Positions 44,521 through 53,419 of a DNA stretch of 64,000 bases are shown here, in pieces. The stretch lies in IMG/VR virus record IMGVR_UViG_3300043399_000297, positions 62,001-126,000 of that record; one strand, 5' to 3'. Source of the stretch: a virus. Made by a program: the position numbers and the translations under genes. The notes beneath the pieces are model-generated. The model made no database searches. It was not told the DNA's origin and was given only the letters and a program-made list of their open reading frames with translations. The first letter of the stretch is position 1, and every line of letters starts with the position of its first letter.

Positions 44521-44930
44521 TGAGAGCATATGAATTCATTACAGAATCAAATGATCCCAATGATAGGGAAAACGGATTGCAATTAGCAGCTAGACCTTTG
44601 CCAAATACATACATTATCAATGATTTAAAAAATCAAGATTTTTATGAAATCTATCGATTTGGTCTAGCTATTGCCGATGTTCGTGGGCAAGGTGGTCAAG
44701 ATGATGGGGTGCAAAATAAAAAGTATCAAGTGCCATTTGAAGCAGAGACTTCTTGGGGAGAACACGAAGTTGTAACTAGTTTTGACCCCAACATCGGTAA
44801 GGTAATAGACCAAGCACTAAAAAAAGTTAACAAGAGTGGCAAAAAGCTCGCTAGTACACCTACTAGCGAGGAGCAAGCAGATGTTGAGAAAACTTCTCCC
44901 ATCAAAGCTTTTAAAGGCTATAAAAGATGA
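44520..44930 (+). CDS. Putative internal head protein with capsid-targeting-like N terminus (A)
   Basis: 136 residues beginning MRAYEFITES. T4 internal protein III starts MKTYQEFIAEA, where the gp21 protease cuts after the glutamate; the match M-(K/R)-x-Y-x-EFI-x-E is close. The mature part is basic near the C terminus (KKVNKSGKKLAS, IKAFKGYKR), as DNA-packaged proteins often are. The next gene has the same kind of start. Packaging into the head is inferred from this motif. Confidence 0.65.
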   Translation: MRAYEFITESNDPNDRENGLQLAARPLPNTYIINDLKNQDFYEIYRFGLAIADVRGQGGQDDGVQNKKYQVPFEAETSWGEHEVVTSFDPNIGKVIDQALKKVNKSGKKLASTPTSEEQADVEKTSPIKAFKGYKR

Positions 44931-45307
44931 GAGCAAGTGAATTCATCAATGAAAGCTATGATGCAGCCAAACCCACAAAAAGACAGCATTATGCATCAAA
45001 GGGTATGCACAAGTTTCGTGATCCTCAAGGATATGATCGCACATATGAAATGAACCGCATTGGTATGGCTCTTGCTTGCACTGACGGAGAAATTGAGCCT
45101 GATGTAGATCAAGAATCTTGGGCTGGAAGATTCAATACTTCCCACCCGTATACTGACATAGAGCAAAAGATGCTACAAAAGGCTTATAAGGCAATGGGAT
45201 CAGCATATCAAGATTTAAATCACGGTGATTTAAAAAGTGATGAATTAGACGGTACTAACAGTGTCAGCCCTGTAATAGCAAACAAAAGAAACTACAGAAA
45301 AAAATAA
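44927..45307 (+). CDS. Putative internal head protein with capsid-targeting-like N terminus (B)
   Basis: 126 residues beginning MRASEFINES, parallel to the MRAYEFITES start of its neighbour, and overlapping it by 4 bases. The segments RFGLAIADVRG (A) and RIGMALACTDGE (B) align, and both end in a basic tail, so the two are diverged paralogues. Predicted cleavage by the prohead protease would follow FINE. Confidence 0.65.
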   Translation: MRASEFINESYDAAKPTKRQHYASKGMHKFRDPQGYDRTYEMNRIGMALACTDGEIEPDVDQESWAGRFNTSHPYTDIEQKMLQKAYKAMGSAYQDLNHGDLKSDELDGTNSVSPVIANKRNYRKK

Positions 45308-45324
45308 TGACATACTAATTACTG

Positions 45325-45332
45325 AATAAGTA
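45325..45332 (+). promoter_or_regulatory. Variant late promoter box (AATAAGTA), leaderless geometry
   Basis: AATAAGTA followed by exactly 5 bases and the ATG at 45338. It is one base off the TAAATA core; the spacing matches the other leaderless late genes. Confidence 0.4.
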
Positions 45333-45337
45333 ATTTT

Positions 45338-46054
45338 ATGGACAACTTAATAGATATCAATCAAACCCTCGACCTAATCAAGCTAAAGTTTTATAATGAA
45401 TGGCTTTATACTGCCCACATTCACGATGAAGGCGAAAGTCAATTACATAAAGTTTTAAGTAAGCAAGCAATAGAAACTTATGTGGATCCCTTAAACTTAC
45501 CCAAAGACGCACATATTCTTGATCTTGGATGCGGACCTGGTTATTTCCTTGACGAAATGAAGGATAGGGGATATACCAATCTGATTGGAGTCACGTTAAG
45601 TCCAGGGGATATTAAAACTTGCGAAGACAAAGGTCACACTATTAAGAAGTATGATTTGAGCTTTTTACCACAGAAGGATGGATATTACGACGAGTCAGTA
45701 GACTTTATCTTTATTCGTCAAGCATTAGAACACAGCCCGTATCCCATTTTTAGTCTAATGGAATACAATCGTATTTTAAAACAAGGCTCTTATATTTACA
45801 TTGAAGTTCCTGCTCCCGACTGCGAGAGAGGTCACGAGTTCAATCCCAATCATTATAGTATTATGGGGTCCAATCAGTTGGGTGCATTACTAGTAAGAAC
45901 TGGATTTGATGTTATAGAATTCAATAATTTAGAGTTTGATGCACAAGGGCCGGATCCAAAAGCCGACGATCCGGCTACTGCCCCGCTAGTCTCATTTAAA
46001 GAAAAGTTCTATTGCATTTTAGCTAAAAAAGCAAGACCATTAGATATCAAGTAA
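45338..46054 (+). CDS. SAM-dependent methyltransferase (class I)
   Basis: 238 residues. ILDLGCGPGYFLDEM is motif I for S-adenosylmethionine, followed by LIGVTLSPGD, YDLSFLP and VDFIFIRQALEHSPYP, typical of Methyltransf_11/23 proteins. It has no target-recognition domain, so small-molecule or sugar methylation is more likely than DNA methylation. A strong palindromic terminator follows. Confidence 0.85.
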   Translation: MDNLIDINQTLDLIKLKFYNEWLYTAHIHDEGESQLHKVLSKQAIETYVDPLNLPKDAHILDLGCGPGYFLDEMKDRGYTNLIGVTLSPGDIKTCEDKGHTIKKYDLSFLPQKDGYYDESVDFIFIRQALEHSPYPIFSLMEYNRILKQGSYIYIEVPAPDCERGHEFNPNHYSIMGSNQLGALLVRTGFDVIEFNNLEFDAQGPDPKADDPATAPLVSFKEKFYCILAKKARPLDIK

Positions 46055-46060
46055 GAAATA

Positions 46061-46084
46061 GAAAAGACCCGTACGGGTCTTTTC
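46061..46084 (+). terminator. Palindromic rho-independent terminator
   Basis: A perfect 24-base palindrome, stem GAAAAGACCC with GTAC at the tip, ending in TTTTC. Being symmetric it could act on both strands, but no gene reads toward it on the minus strand. Confidence 0.88.
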
Positions 46085-46097
46085 TTGTATGAAGTAT

Positions 46098-46105
46098 GAT
46101 AAATA
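46098..46105 (+). promoter_or_regulatory. Late promoter box (GATAAATA)
   Basis: GATAAATA 20 bases before the ATG at 46126, with AAAGGATT in the leader as a ribosome site. Confidence 0.6.
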
Positions 46106-46125
46106 CTTTAAAGGATTAAAGATCA

Positions 46126-46413
46126 ATGGCTTCATACATTCAAACAGCTTCTGGAAATACTGCAAGTATAGGCCCAATTGCTACTGATAAAGTTCGTATA
46201 GCTGCTATTTCATCAATTGCTGTAGCAGTAGGAAATTCCAGTGTAGCCGCTAACACGACTGCTTGTGAAGTCATCCCGTCTGGAACAGTAGAACGTAGCT
46301 TTGTCGTGGGGCAGGGCAATTATTTAGCATATATTGGAATTGGAACAGGATCACATCAACCGTTTTCTGTAACTGAATTAGGTATGCCACACGAAGATAC
46401 AGGAACTGAATAA
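46126..46413 (+). CDS. Small structural-type protein, 95 residues
   Basis: A threonine/serine/alanine/glycine-rich beta-prone sequence (YIQTASGNTASIGPIATDKVRIA, VVGQGNYLAYIGIGTGS) with no charged helices, typical of virion surface or fibre proteins. Its stop overlaps the ATG of the fibre-like gene. The precise role is unknown. Confidence 0.65.
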   Translation: MASYIQTASGNTASIGPIATDKVRIAAISSIAVAVGNSSVAANTTACEVIPSGTVERSFVVGQGNYLAYIGIGTGSHQPFSVTELGMPHEDTGTE

Positions 46414-48035
46414 TGTCTGAACCAAATCCAAGTAATGTAGCGCCGTGGTACTTACGTAATATCACACAAGCACTAGAGCTTGATTCTGTAACTGGACAGG
46501 TTCATGTTCGTTCAAGTATAGTAGGCGGCAACGTTACTATCGCAGGTAATATTATTGTCAGCGAAGTAGGTGTTAATGCTTTAGGCAACGTTGACATTTC
46601 CGGTAATACGTTACCTGTCAGCGGCAATATCAACATAGATGCAGGTAATGTTACTGTATTTCAAGGCACTGATCCTTGGATGGTTGAAGGTAATGTTAAC
46701 GCAAATGTTACTGGTAATATAAACATTGATAACAGTGTTGAAGTCACTCAAGGCACTGATCCTTGGATGGTTGAAGGTAATGTTGCTATTACTGGAACAG
46801 CCGAAGTAGCATTCGCCGCAGAAGCAACAGACGCATTCGGTAGACTTAGGGTAAGCAATCCATACACACTGTTTGATACACAAGCACGATATTATGATCA
46901 TAAACAATTTAGTAATAATATCAACGGTACCGCAGATGTTCAATATGATGCTGATTCAGGTTCATATGAACTTACTGTGGGTCAAAGTGTAGGAGACAGT
47001 GTATTAAGAGAAACAACTAAGACCTTCCCATATCAGCCGGGAAAGAGTTTGTTGATTCTTTCTTCATTCTCTATGAGTCAACCTAAAGTAAATCTTCGTC
47101 AAAGAATAGGATATTTCGGAGCACAGAACGGAATATTTTTTGAAGTTAATGGCACTACATTGAATATGGTTATCAGAAGTAGTAGCACAGGTACACTCGT
47201 AGAAGATAGAATTCCACAAAGTCAATGGAACGGTGATAGACTAACTGGACTAGGCGGCGCCAACAATCCAAGTGGAATTGAATTAGACCCCGCATTAGAC
47301 CAGATTTTTTGGATAGATGTCGAATGGTTGGGGGTTGGCAGTGTTAGAGTAGGTTTCATCATCGATGGGACGTATATTACTTGCCATACATTTAATCACG
47401 CAAACACAATAAGCACCCCAACTACTGACAACACTACTACATATATGACAACTGCTACATTGCCATTGCGTTGTGAACTTACTAATACTGGTGCAACTGC
47501 AAGTCCAAGTTTGATGAGACAGATTTGTGCTAGTGTTATTAGTGAAGGTGGATTCCAAATATCAGGCTCAGGTAATCCAAGAGCCGCCGCACATACACTT
47601 GCTGCTCCTGTAAGACTTAATAACGACCAAAGCTTTAAGCCAGTAATAGCAATAAGATTGAAAAGCACAACATTAGATGCTGTAGTTTGTCCCACAGCAT
47701 ATTCATTAATCCCTAAAGGTCAGAGTATATTCCAATATCGTATATACAAAAGGGCTATTACATCAGGTGGCTCGTGGGTAAGTTCGGCTGCTGATAGTTC
47801 AGTGGAATACAATCTATCTCCTACTACATTAGTAAGTGGAGACATTGCAGAACAAACATTCCTTAACTCTAGCAATCAATCTAGCAGTGCAGCTTCACAG
47901 CTTCCTTTTGAGTTTCAGTATCAACTTGAAAGAGAACCATTTACTAGTGTTGCGTATGAATATGTCATCACGATGGCAACTATCGGCACAAATGAAGACA
48001 TATATGCAAGCTTAGAATGGCAAGAGATAACCTAA
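46413..48035 (+). CDS. Fibre-like structural protein with GNV repeats
   Basis: 540 residues. Residues 35-125 carry repeated short beta units (GNVTIAGNIIV, GNVDISGN, GNINIDAGN) and an exact duplicate QGTDPWMVEGNV, pointing to a beta-helix or triple-stranded fibre. The remaining part is a larger beta-rich domain. It stands directly upstream of the terminase gene in a late block. A tail-fibre or capsid-decoration role is inferred. Confidence 0.72.
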   Translation: MSEPNPSNVAPWYLRNITQALELDSVTGQVHVRSSIVGGNVTIAGNIIVSEVGVNALGNVDISGNTLPVSGNINIDAGNVTVFQGTDPWMVEGNVNANVTGNINIDNSVEVTQGTDPWMVEGNVAITGTAEVAFAAEATDAFGRLRVSNPYTLFDTQARYYDHKQFSNNINGTADVQYDADSGSYELTVGQSVGDSVLRETTKTFPYQPGKSLLILSSFSMSQPKVNLRQRIGYFGAQNGIFFEVNGTTLNMVIRSSSTGTLVEDRIPQSQWNGDRLTGLGGANNPSGIELDPALDQIFWIDVEWLGVGSVRVGFIIDGTYITCHTFNHANTISTPTTDNTTTYMTTATLPLRCELTNTGATASPSLMRQICASVISEGGFQISGSGNPRAAAHTLAAPVRLNNDQSFKPVIAIRLKSTTLDAVVCPTAYSLIPKGQSIFQYRIYKRAITSGGSWVSSAADSSVEYNLSPTTLVSGDIAEQTFLNSSNQSSSAASQLPFEFQYQLEREPFTSVAYEYVITMATIGTNEDIYASLEWQEIT

Positions 48036-48040
48036 TATTA

Positions 48041-48048
48041 ACTAAATA
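48041..48048 (+). promoter_or_regulatory. Late promoter box (ACTAAATA), leaderless geometry
   Basis: ACTAAATA followed by exactly 5 bases and the terminase ATG at 48054; no Shine-Dalgarno. Confidence 0.5.
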
Positions 48049-48053
48049 GTTTT

Positions 48054-49601
48054 ATGGCGAACACAGCATCATTAGTTAAGGATCCATATAAGAAAACCGT
48101 CTTCAAGAACCAAAAGGAGATTGAGGACTTTATCAAGTGTTGTGATCCAGACACTGGTTATCTATACTTTATGGATAACTTCTTTATGATTCAGCATCCC
48201 ACACAAGGTGCTATGAATTATCACCCTTGGGACTATCAAAAAAAATTAATCGAAACATATCACAAATATCGTTTTAGTATTAGTTTGATGCCTAGACAGT
48301 CAGGTAAGAGTACCTCAGCAGCAGGATATTTGCTTTGGTATGCGATGTTCGTACCTGACAGCACTATTCTAATTGCAGCACACAAGTATACCGGTGCACA
48401 AGAAATTATGCAGCGTATACGATATGCATATGAAAACTGTCCAGACCATATCAAAGCAGGGGTGACCACTTATAATAAAGGCTCGCTTGATTTTGAGAAC
48501 GGATCACGCATTGTGTCTGCAACTACTACTGAAAATACCGGTCGTGGTATGTCTATCTCATTACTATATCTTGACGAGTTCGCCTTCGTTAGACCCTCAA
48601 TCGCAACTGAATTCTGGACTTCTATCACACCAACATTAGCAACAGGTGGTAAGGCAATTATCACTTCTACTCCAAACAGTGACGAAGATCAATTTGCTCT
48701 TATTTGGAAGATGGCTAACAAAACCGAAGATGAATTTGGAAACACTACTGAGCTAGGTGTAAATGGATTCAGATCGTATCGCGCATATTGGAATGAACAG
48801 CCCGGAAGAGATGAAAAATGGGCTAGAGAAATGCGCGCCCAATTAGGTGAAGATCGCTTTAATCGTGAAATTGGTTGTGAATTCATTATCGCAGATGAAA
48901 CGTTGATCAATCCAAACACATTGTTCAAACTTGAGGGGGTAGAACCAACAGCAAGAATGGGACAAGTTCGTTGGTACAAGAAGCCCGAAAAGGGCAATTT
49001 ATATGTAGTCGGTCTTGATCCAAGTTTGGGTACGGGCGGTGACCCTGCTGCTATACAAGTATTTGAAGCTAATACAACTACACAAATCGGTGAGTGGAAA
49101 CATAATAAAACAGATATTCCTAGTCAAATTAAACTATTAGCTGAAATCTGCAAGTATATCGCAGAGTGTACCGGTGAACCAAACAGTATCTATTACTCAG
49201 TAGAAAACAATAGTATCGGTGAAGCAAGTCTTATCTCATTAAACGAGTTTGGTGAGAGCAATATTCCTGGCATATTCTTAAGCGAAAACGGAAAAAAACG
49301 TAAAGGCTTTAATACAACACAGAAGCCTAAACTTGCTGCCTGCGCAAAGTTCAAGACATTACTTGAATCAGGAAAGATGACGATTTATAGCAAGTCATTG
49401 ATAACAGAGTTAAAAGCCTTCGTAGCAAGTGCAGGTAGTTATGCAGCTAAGATAGGTGACACAGACGATTTGGTAATGGCTTCGTTATTATCTGTCAGAA
49501 TTATGCAGCAATTAGCTGACTATCACGGTGACTTAGAAAGTCATATTCGTGATCACGATGAAATCATAGCACCACTTCCATTCTTTGCCGTCATTAACTA
49601 A
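48054..49601 (+). CDS. gp17: Terminase large subunit (gp17-like)
   Basis: 515 residues. MPRQSGKST near 79-87 is the Walker A of viral terminases, LLYLDEFAFV the Walker B with catalytic glutamate and TSTPNSDED the coupling motif. VVGLDPSLGTGGDP starts the RNase H-like nuclease with its first aspartate, and DTDDLVMASLL carries the last acidic residues. It powers DNA packaging and cuts the concatemer. It is shorter than T4 gp17 (610 residues). No small terminase gene is next to it in this window. Confidence 0.95.
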   Translation: MANTASLVKDPYKKTVFKNQKEIEDFIKCCDPDTGYLYFMDNFFMIQHPTQGAMNYHPWDYQKKLIETYHKYRFSISLMPRQSGKSTSAAGYLLWYAMFVPDSTILIAAHKYTGAQEIMQRIRYAYENCPDHIKAGVTTYNKGSLDFENGSRIVSATTTENTGRGMSISLLYLDEFAFVRPSIATEFWTSITPTLATGGKAIITSTPNSDEDQFALIWKMANKTEDEFGNTTELGVNGFRSYRAYWNEQPGRDEKWAREMRAQLGEDRFNREIGCEFIIADETLINPNTLFKLEGVEPTARMGQVRWYKKPEKGNLYVVGLDPSLGTGGDPAAIQVFEANTTTQIGEWKHNKTDIPSQIKLLAEICKYIAECTGEPNSIYYSVENNSIGEASLISLNEFGESNIPGIFLSENGKKRKGFNTTQKPKLAACAKFKTLLESGKMTIYSKSLITELKAFVASAGSYAAKIGDTDDLVMASLLSVRIMQQLADYHGDLESHIRDHDEIIAPLPFFAVIN

Positions 49602-49606
49602 TTTGG

Positions 49607-49614
49607 CATAAATA
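49607..49614 (+). promoter_or_regulatory. Late promoter box (CATAAATA), leaderless geometry
   Basis: CATAAATA followed by exactly 5 bases and the ATG at 49620; no ribosome site. Confidence 0.6.
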
Positions 49615-49619
49615 TTGTT

Positions 49620-51431
49620 ATGGCAAAAAACGTAAAATCAATTCAGCAGGATCTATTTAACATTCTCCGTACGCGAGGATTTGATCCAGTATCCGCTAAA
49701 GTAGGCGACAAAACTGTTCCAGTACCGCAAGAAGCTGATATCATACGATTCACTTTTAAGAAAGATGGAAAATCGTATGGAGATGCGTGGGCTACTATTG
49801 ACGATGATAAAAAATTGATTGTTTATTACGATAAGGAACAGCAGGAAAGTCCCAACGAAAGAACATCGGGAATTGAATACGATGATACTTGGTATGGATT
49901 TCTTGGATTTTTAAAAGATTTTGCTCAACAGAACGTCTTGAAGTTTCAAACTGACTATCACGACAAGAAAAACTACGATTTGGCTCAAAGGAAGTATAAC
50001 GAAATGCAAGAGAAATTAGGCGAAAGCTACCATCCAATGGGACGCAAAGCAAGTTATAATGATGCTGTTCCTAATGTGAAGATCATTCTACAGCACAATC
50101 GTAGCCTTGAAGAAGGTGAAGCACGTTTTCGTAATGTAGCTCGTATCTTCTTAGAAAATATGGATGGTGAAAGATTCCTAGCTCCAACTACTCGCCCTGG
50201 CCTTGCTCGTGTATATGCTCGTCATATCGCAGAAGGCGGTGTACCAAATGATGACAAGTGGAATCATATTAAGTCAATCTGTGAAGATTATGGCAAGCTA
50301 GCTGGATTTGTTCGCGCAACAAAGAACAATCAGTTTAACGAATCAGCACAAGAGTTAGTGAATGAGGGAATCAATCATTATAATAACTTGCGTGAAACAT
50401 TACACAAGTTAACTACACATAAAGGATATCAGAACTATTTTGAAAGTTATACTCCCACACTAATGGAAGGTGATGGAGAAGATATCAGCGAAATGTTTAT
50501 GTCAAGCTCAATGGATCCGAGAATTGAAGCTGCTATGCCTATCTTATCAAGACTCAAGAAGCCAGTCACTGAAATGGAAGAAGTTGATAGTTTAGCAGAG
50601 TGGGCAGACGATATCATTAATGAGAAATTAGAACTTGATGAGATTTCGGATAAAACAAAGCTAGGATATGTATCTACGGCTACTAAAAATATCCCTCAAC
50701 TTCAGGGTAAAAAAGGTAAAATTGCTCGTGATACATATTATAACTGGCACAGTAGTGATGACGACCGTGCCGATGCTGACAAAAAGACGGCTGCATTAGA
50801 CAAGAAAATTGCAAATCGTAAGCAAGGAATCGAACGGGCTACTGGAGAAGAATCACTTGATGAAATTGATGAATCCTTGTTAGGTGCAGCCGCAATAGGC
50901 GGAGCAGCAGCAGCGTTAGGATCAAAATTAAAAGACAAGATAGCTGACCGTAAATCACAGCCTGGTCCTAGAACTGGTGATCCGCATAGAACTGGAAAAA
51001 AGCAAGTAGGTGAAATGGATAAGAGCCAGGGCTCACGCCGTGACTTTGACAACGCAAGAGGTCCGGATAAAACTGCTAAACCAATTTCACCTGAACAGAT
51101 GGTTAAGGGTGCAAAAAACAAACTGAATAAATTACTAAACAAGGCACATAAAGCAGAAAAGCTTGATGAAGTTAACAAAGAACTACAGTCATATGTTGAC
51201 CAAACACACGAATACAAGAATCAAGGCGAAGAGCTGGCGAACGCTGAAATAAATCAACCTAAACCTACTAACGAAACTCTTTCTAAAGAACAACGCAAGG
51301 TTGGTCAACTTGGTCCTACTGAAAAAATTACTAAGAAGAATCCTCTCAGAGGAAAGTTAGTGGGAGCTAACGAAAGTAAAGAATATGCTGAATTACAACT
51401 GATACTAAAATATTCTGGTCTTGATAAATAA
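49620..51431 (+). CDS. Large late protein of unknown function, 603 residues
   Basis: The N-terminal roughly 120 residues form a mixed domain (IRFTFKKDGKSYGDAWATID). The middle is helical (HYNNLRETLHKLTTHKGYQNYF). Near residue 420 there is a short hydrophobic glycine/alanine run (LLGAAAIGGAAAALGSKL), then a long charged, probably disordered C terminus with coiled-coil potential. It could be a scaffold, a head-internal protein or an injected protein. It is late-expressed, directly after the terminase gene. No family is recognised. Confidence 0.7.
   Translation: MAKNVKSIQQDLFNILRTRGFDPVSAKVGDKTVPVPQEADIIRFTFKKDGKSYGDAWATIDDDKKLIVYYDKEQQESPNERTSGIEYDDTWYGFLGFLKDFAQQNVLKFQTDYHDKKNYDLAQRKYNEMQEKLGESYHPMGRKASYNDAVPNVKIILQHNRSLEEGEARFRNVARIFLENMDGERFLAPTTRPGLARVYARHIAEGGVPNDDKWNHIKSICEDYGKLAGFVRATKNNQFNESAQELVNEGINHYNNLRETLHKLTTHKGYQNYFESYTPTLMEGDGEDISEMFMSSSMDPRIEAAMPILSRLKKPVTEMEEVDSLAEWADDIINEKLELDEISDKTKLGYVSTATKNIPQLQGKKGKIARDTYYNWHSSDDDRADADKKTAALDKKIANRKQGIERATGEESLDEIDESLLGAAAIGGAAAALGSKLKDKIADRKSQPGPRTGDPHRTGKKQVGEMDKSQGSRRDFDNARGPDKTAKPISPEQMVKGAKNKLNKLLNKAHKAEKLDEVNKELQSYVDQTHEYKNQGEELANAEINQPKPTNETLSKEQRKVGQLGPTEKITKKNPLRGKLVGANESKEYAELQLILKYSGLDK
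51423..51430 (+). promoter_or_regulatory. Late promoter box (GATAAATA)
   Basis: GATAAATA overlapping the end of the previous gene, 25 bases before the ATG at 51456, with AAAGGATAA as ribosome site. Confidence 0.6.
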
Positions 51432-51455
51432 TTTGATAACAAAAGGATAATCACA

Positions 51456-51974
51456 ATGGCAGAATCCAGCACAGTAGCTTCAGAAAAAAATACTCCGGCA
51501 TCTTTTGCAAAGGGGCAAGAAGGAATTGCATCTATTAAAAACTTTTTGAAGGGTGTCAAGTTTCCTCCCACTACTGCTGAGGATAGAGCTAAACTGAAAG
51601 CTGCAATTGAAGCATACCGCGCTCAAATAAAGAAGACTTTACAAACCTCTGCCAGTCAAGCTAATAGCAGAAATAATCCAGCATCACTTTTAGCCGCACA
51701 AACTAAAACAATTAAAGATGCGATTGCAAGTATTAAAGATTATCTTCCTGCAGGAACCAATTTAGATACAACATCATTTGATGCTGCACTTAAATCAATG
51801 GAAAATACTATTAATAAAATTACAGAATTAGCAAAAAAACCAGCGGTAGATAGCAATACTCCTCCTCCTCCTCCAGGTCAACCTCTCCCTAAGCCGCAAG
51901 TTCTTCCAAAAGGAGCCATTGATAATCTACCAGTAAAAGCAATGGAATCAACTAAACCTACCTCTGCTCAATAA
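51456..51974 (+). CDS. Late hypothetical protein, 172 residues, with proline-rich C terminus
   Basis: Low-complexity alanine/lysine/threonine-rich helices (AKLKAAIEAYRAQIKKTLQTSASQ, ...TIKDAIASIKDYL) followed by a proline-rich tail (NTPPPPPGQPLPKPQ). The N-terminal segment has a repeat-like KNFLKGVKFPP. Such composition fits a head-internal or scaffolding protein. No family recognised. Confidence 0.62.
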   Translation: MAESSTVASEKNTPASFAKGQEGIASIKNFLKGVKFPPTTAEDRAKLKAAIEAYRAQIKKTLQTSASQANSRNNPASLLAAQTKTIKDAIASIKDYLPAGTNLDTTSFDAALKSMENTINKITELAKKPAVDSNTPPPPPGQPLPKPQVLPKGAIDNLPVKAMESTKPTSAQ

Positions 51975-52136
51975 TTGGGTATATAGTGTAATATAATAAT
52001 ATATTATGCACCCAATACTATTGTAAATATATTACACATAAGTTATAACATAACTTATGTGTAGTTGTCTCCAAACAACGAAACATAAAAACACTTTTAG
52101 GCTCAACTTAGGCACATTTAAAAAGGAGAAAACAAA
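51975..52136 (+). promoter_or_regulatory. gp32 leader region with a long AT-rich hairpin
   Basis: The 162-base gap holds a perfect 12-base inverted repeat, ACACATAAGTTA at 52034-52045 and TAACTTATGTGT at 52051-52062, with a 5-base loop. A second pair, TTGGGT/ACCCAA, flanks an AT-rich core just upstream. No T run follows, so it looks like an mRNA leader structure more than a terminator. The gp32 start has AAGGAG. T4 gp32 autoregulates through a leader structure; similarity in function is inference. Confidence 0.6.
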
Positions 52137-53126
52137 ATGGCAAGTCTAGCAGAAATCCGGGCTCGTTTGGCAGCCCAAGAAAATAAGAATCAGAACAACG
52201 GTCCTCGCACTCAGTCTGATAACGCAATTTACCCACATTGGAATATGGCAGAAGGAACGACTGTAACTACTCGTTTCCTCCCCGACGCCGACAACACTAA
52301 CGACTTTTTCTGGGTTGAACGCCAGATCATCAAGCTTCCATTCAATGGCATCAAGGGTCAGCCCGAAGCCAAGCAAGTAATCGTTCAGGTTCCTTGTGTA
52401 GAAATGTATGGGGACAACTGCCCCGTTCTTGCAGAAGTTCGTCCTTGGTACAAGGATGACACTCTTAAGGACCTCGCTAATAAGTATTGGAAGAAGCGTT
52501 CTTATCTCTATCAGGGATTTGTTCGTGCTAATCCACTCGGTGATGATCAGACCCCAGCTAACCCCATTCGTCGCTTCGTAATCAGTCCTCAGATTCAGAC
52601 TGTTATCAAGGCATCATTGATGGATCCTGAGTTGGAAGAACTGCCAACTGATTATCTTCGTGGTCTTGACTTCAATATTAAGAAGACTAGTAAGGGTGGT
52701 TATGCTGACTATTCTACTAGTAACTGGGCCCGTAAGGAAAGCCCATTGACTGAGGCAGAAATGGCTGCTATTGAGGCACATGGTCTTTTCAATCTTAAGG
52801 ACTTCTTGCCCAAGAAGCCCAGCGAAGCAGAACTTCGTGTTATCAAGGAAATGTTTGAAGCAAGTGTCGATGGTCGTCCATATGATCCTGACAAGTTTGG
52901 TGCTTACTATCGTCCATATGGACTTGAGGCGCCTGCAGGAGCAGCACAGGACGAAACTACAGTGACTGCTGAAACCAGCACTACCCCGGCTGCTTCTGTT
53001 TCAACAGATACACCTGAAGTTCCTTGGGAAGCCGATGAACCAGTAGTTGTTCCGAGCAATAACACTTCTAGCGATAAGGCGCAGGATATTTTACAGATGA
53101 TCCGCGCTCGTCAGAACAAGTCCTAA
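52137..53126 (+). CDS. gp32: Single-stranded DNA-binding protein (gp32-like)
   Basis: 329 residues. The N-terminal basic helix (MASLAEIRARLAAQ) serves cooperative binding in this family. The central OB-fold shows YPHWNMAEGTTVTTRFLPD, VPCVEMYGDNCPV with zinc-ligand cysteines, and KKRSYLYQGFV. The C-terminal region is acidic and low-complexity (DETTVTAETSTTPAASVSTDTPEVPWEADEP), the protein-interaction tail. Codons are GC-ending, indicating high expression. It protects single strands in replication and recombination with UvsX and UvsY encoded nearby. Confidence 0.95.
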   Translation: MASLAEIRARLAAQENKNQNNGPRTQSDNAIYPHWNMAEGTTVTTRFLPDADNTNDFFWVERQIIKLPFNGIKGQPEAKQVIVQVPCVEMYGDNCPVLAEVRPWYKDDTLKDLANKYWKKRSYLYQGFVRANPLGDDQTPANPIRRFVISPQIQTVIKASLMDPELEELPTDYLRGLDFNIKKTSKGGYADYSTSNWARKESPLTEAEMAAIEAHGLFNLKDFLPKKPSEAELRVIKEMFEASVDGRPYDPDKFGAYYRPYGLEAPAGAAQDETTVTAETSTTPAASVSTDTPEVPWEADEPVVVPSNNTSSDKAQDILQMIRARQNKS

Positions 53127-53135
53127 ACTTGTCTA

Positions 53136-53157
53136 GGGGAGGGAGAAATCCCTCCCC
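53136..53157 (+). terminator. Hairpin after gp32
   Basis: Stem GGGGAGGG/CCCTCCCC (8 pairs) with a 6-base loop. The following bases (ATTTATC) lack a long T run, so termination may be partial and allow read-through into uvsX. Confidence 0.7.
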
Positions 53158-53178
53158 ATTTATCGTATAGGAGGTTTT

Positions 53179-53409
53179 ATGAATAAACCAGAAGAAAGAT
53201 ATAGAGCCTTGAAGCAAAGCAGAAAACTGCTTGAAGAACTTTGCGATCCAGGCAAAACTCCAAGAGTTCCTAGTATTATTAGAGATAGAGCAAGAACAAT
53301 TCTTCGTCATTATCCTACAGATTATGACATTGAATGCCTGGCTGATAATAGTCCCGAACTTCTTGAAAAAAATTCAAATACTGATAAGATCAAGCAGATT
53401 GTAAGATAA
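53179..53409 (+). CDS. BPSL0761-like small protein
   Basis: 76 residues with a strong GGAGG ribosome site. PEERYRALKQSRKLLEEL and RDRARTILRHYPTDYDI match the pattern of BPSL0761-family proteins, small DNA-associated proteins of unknown role in phages and bacteria. It lies between gp32 and uvsX, so a recombination-related part is plausible. Confidence 0.75.
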   Translation: MNKPEERYRALKQSRKLLEELCDPGKTPRVPSIIRDRARTILRHYPTDYDIECLADNSPELLEKNSNTDKIKQIVR

Positions 53410-53419
53410 GGAAAAAACA

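Noticed and set aside
51975-52005. Sigma70 promoter before gp32 (TTGGGT with TATATT)
   Set aside because: The spacer would be 19 bases and the -35 box is poor; AT-rich background makes such matches likely by chance.
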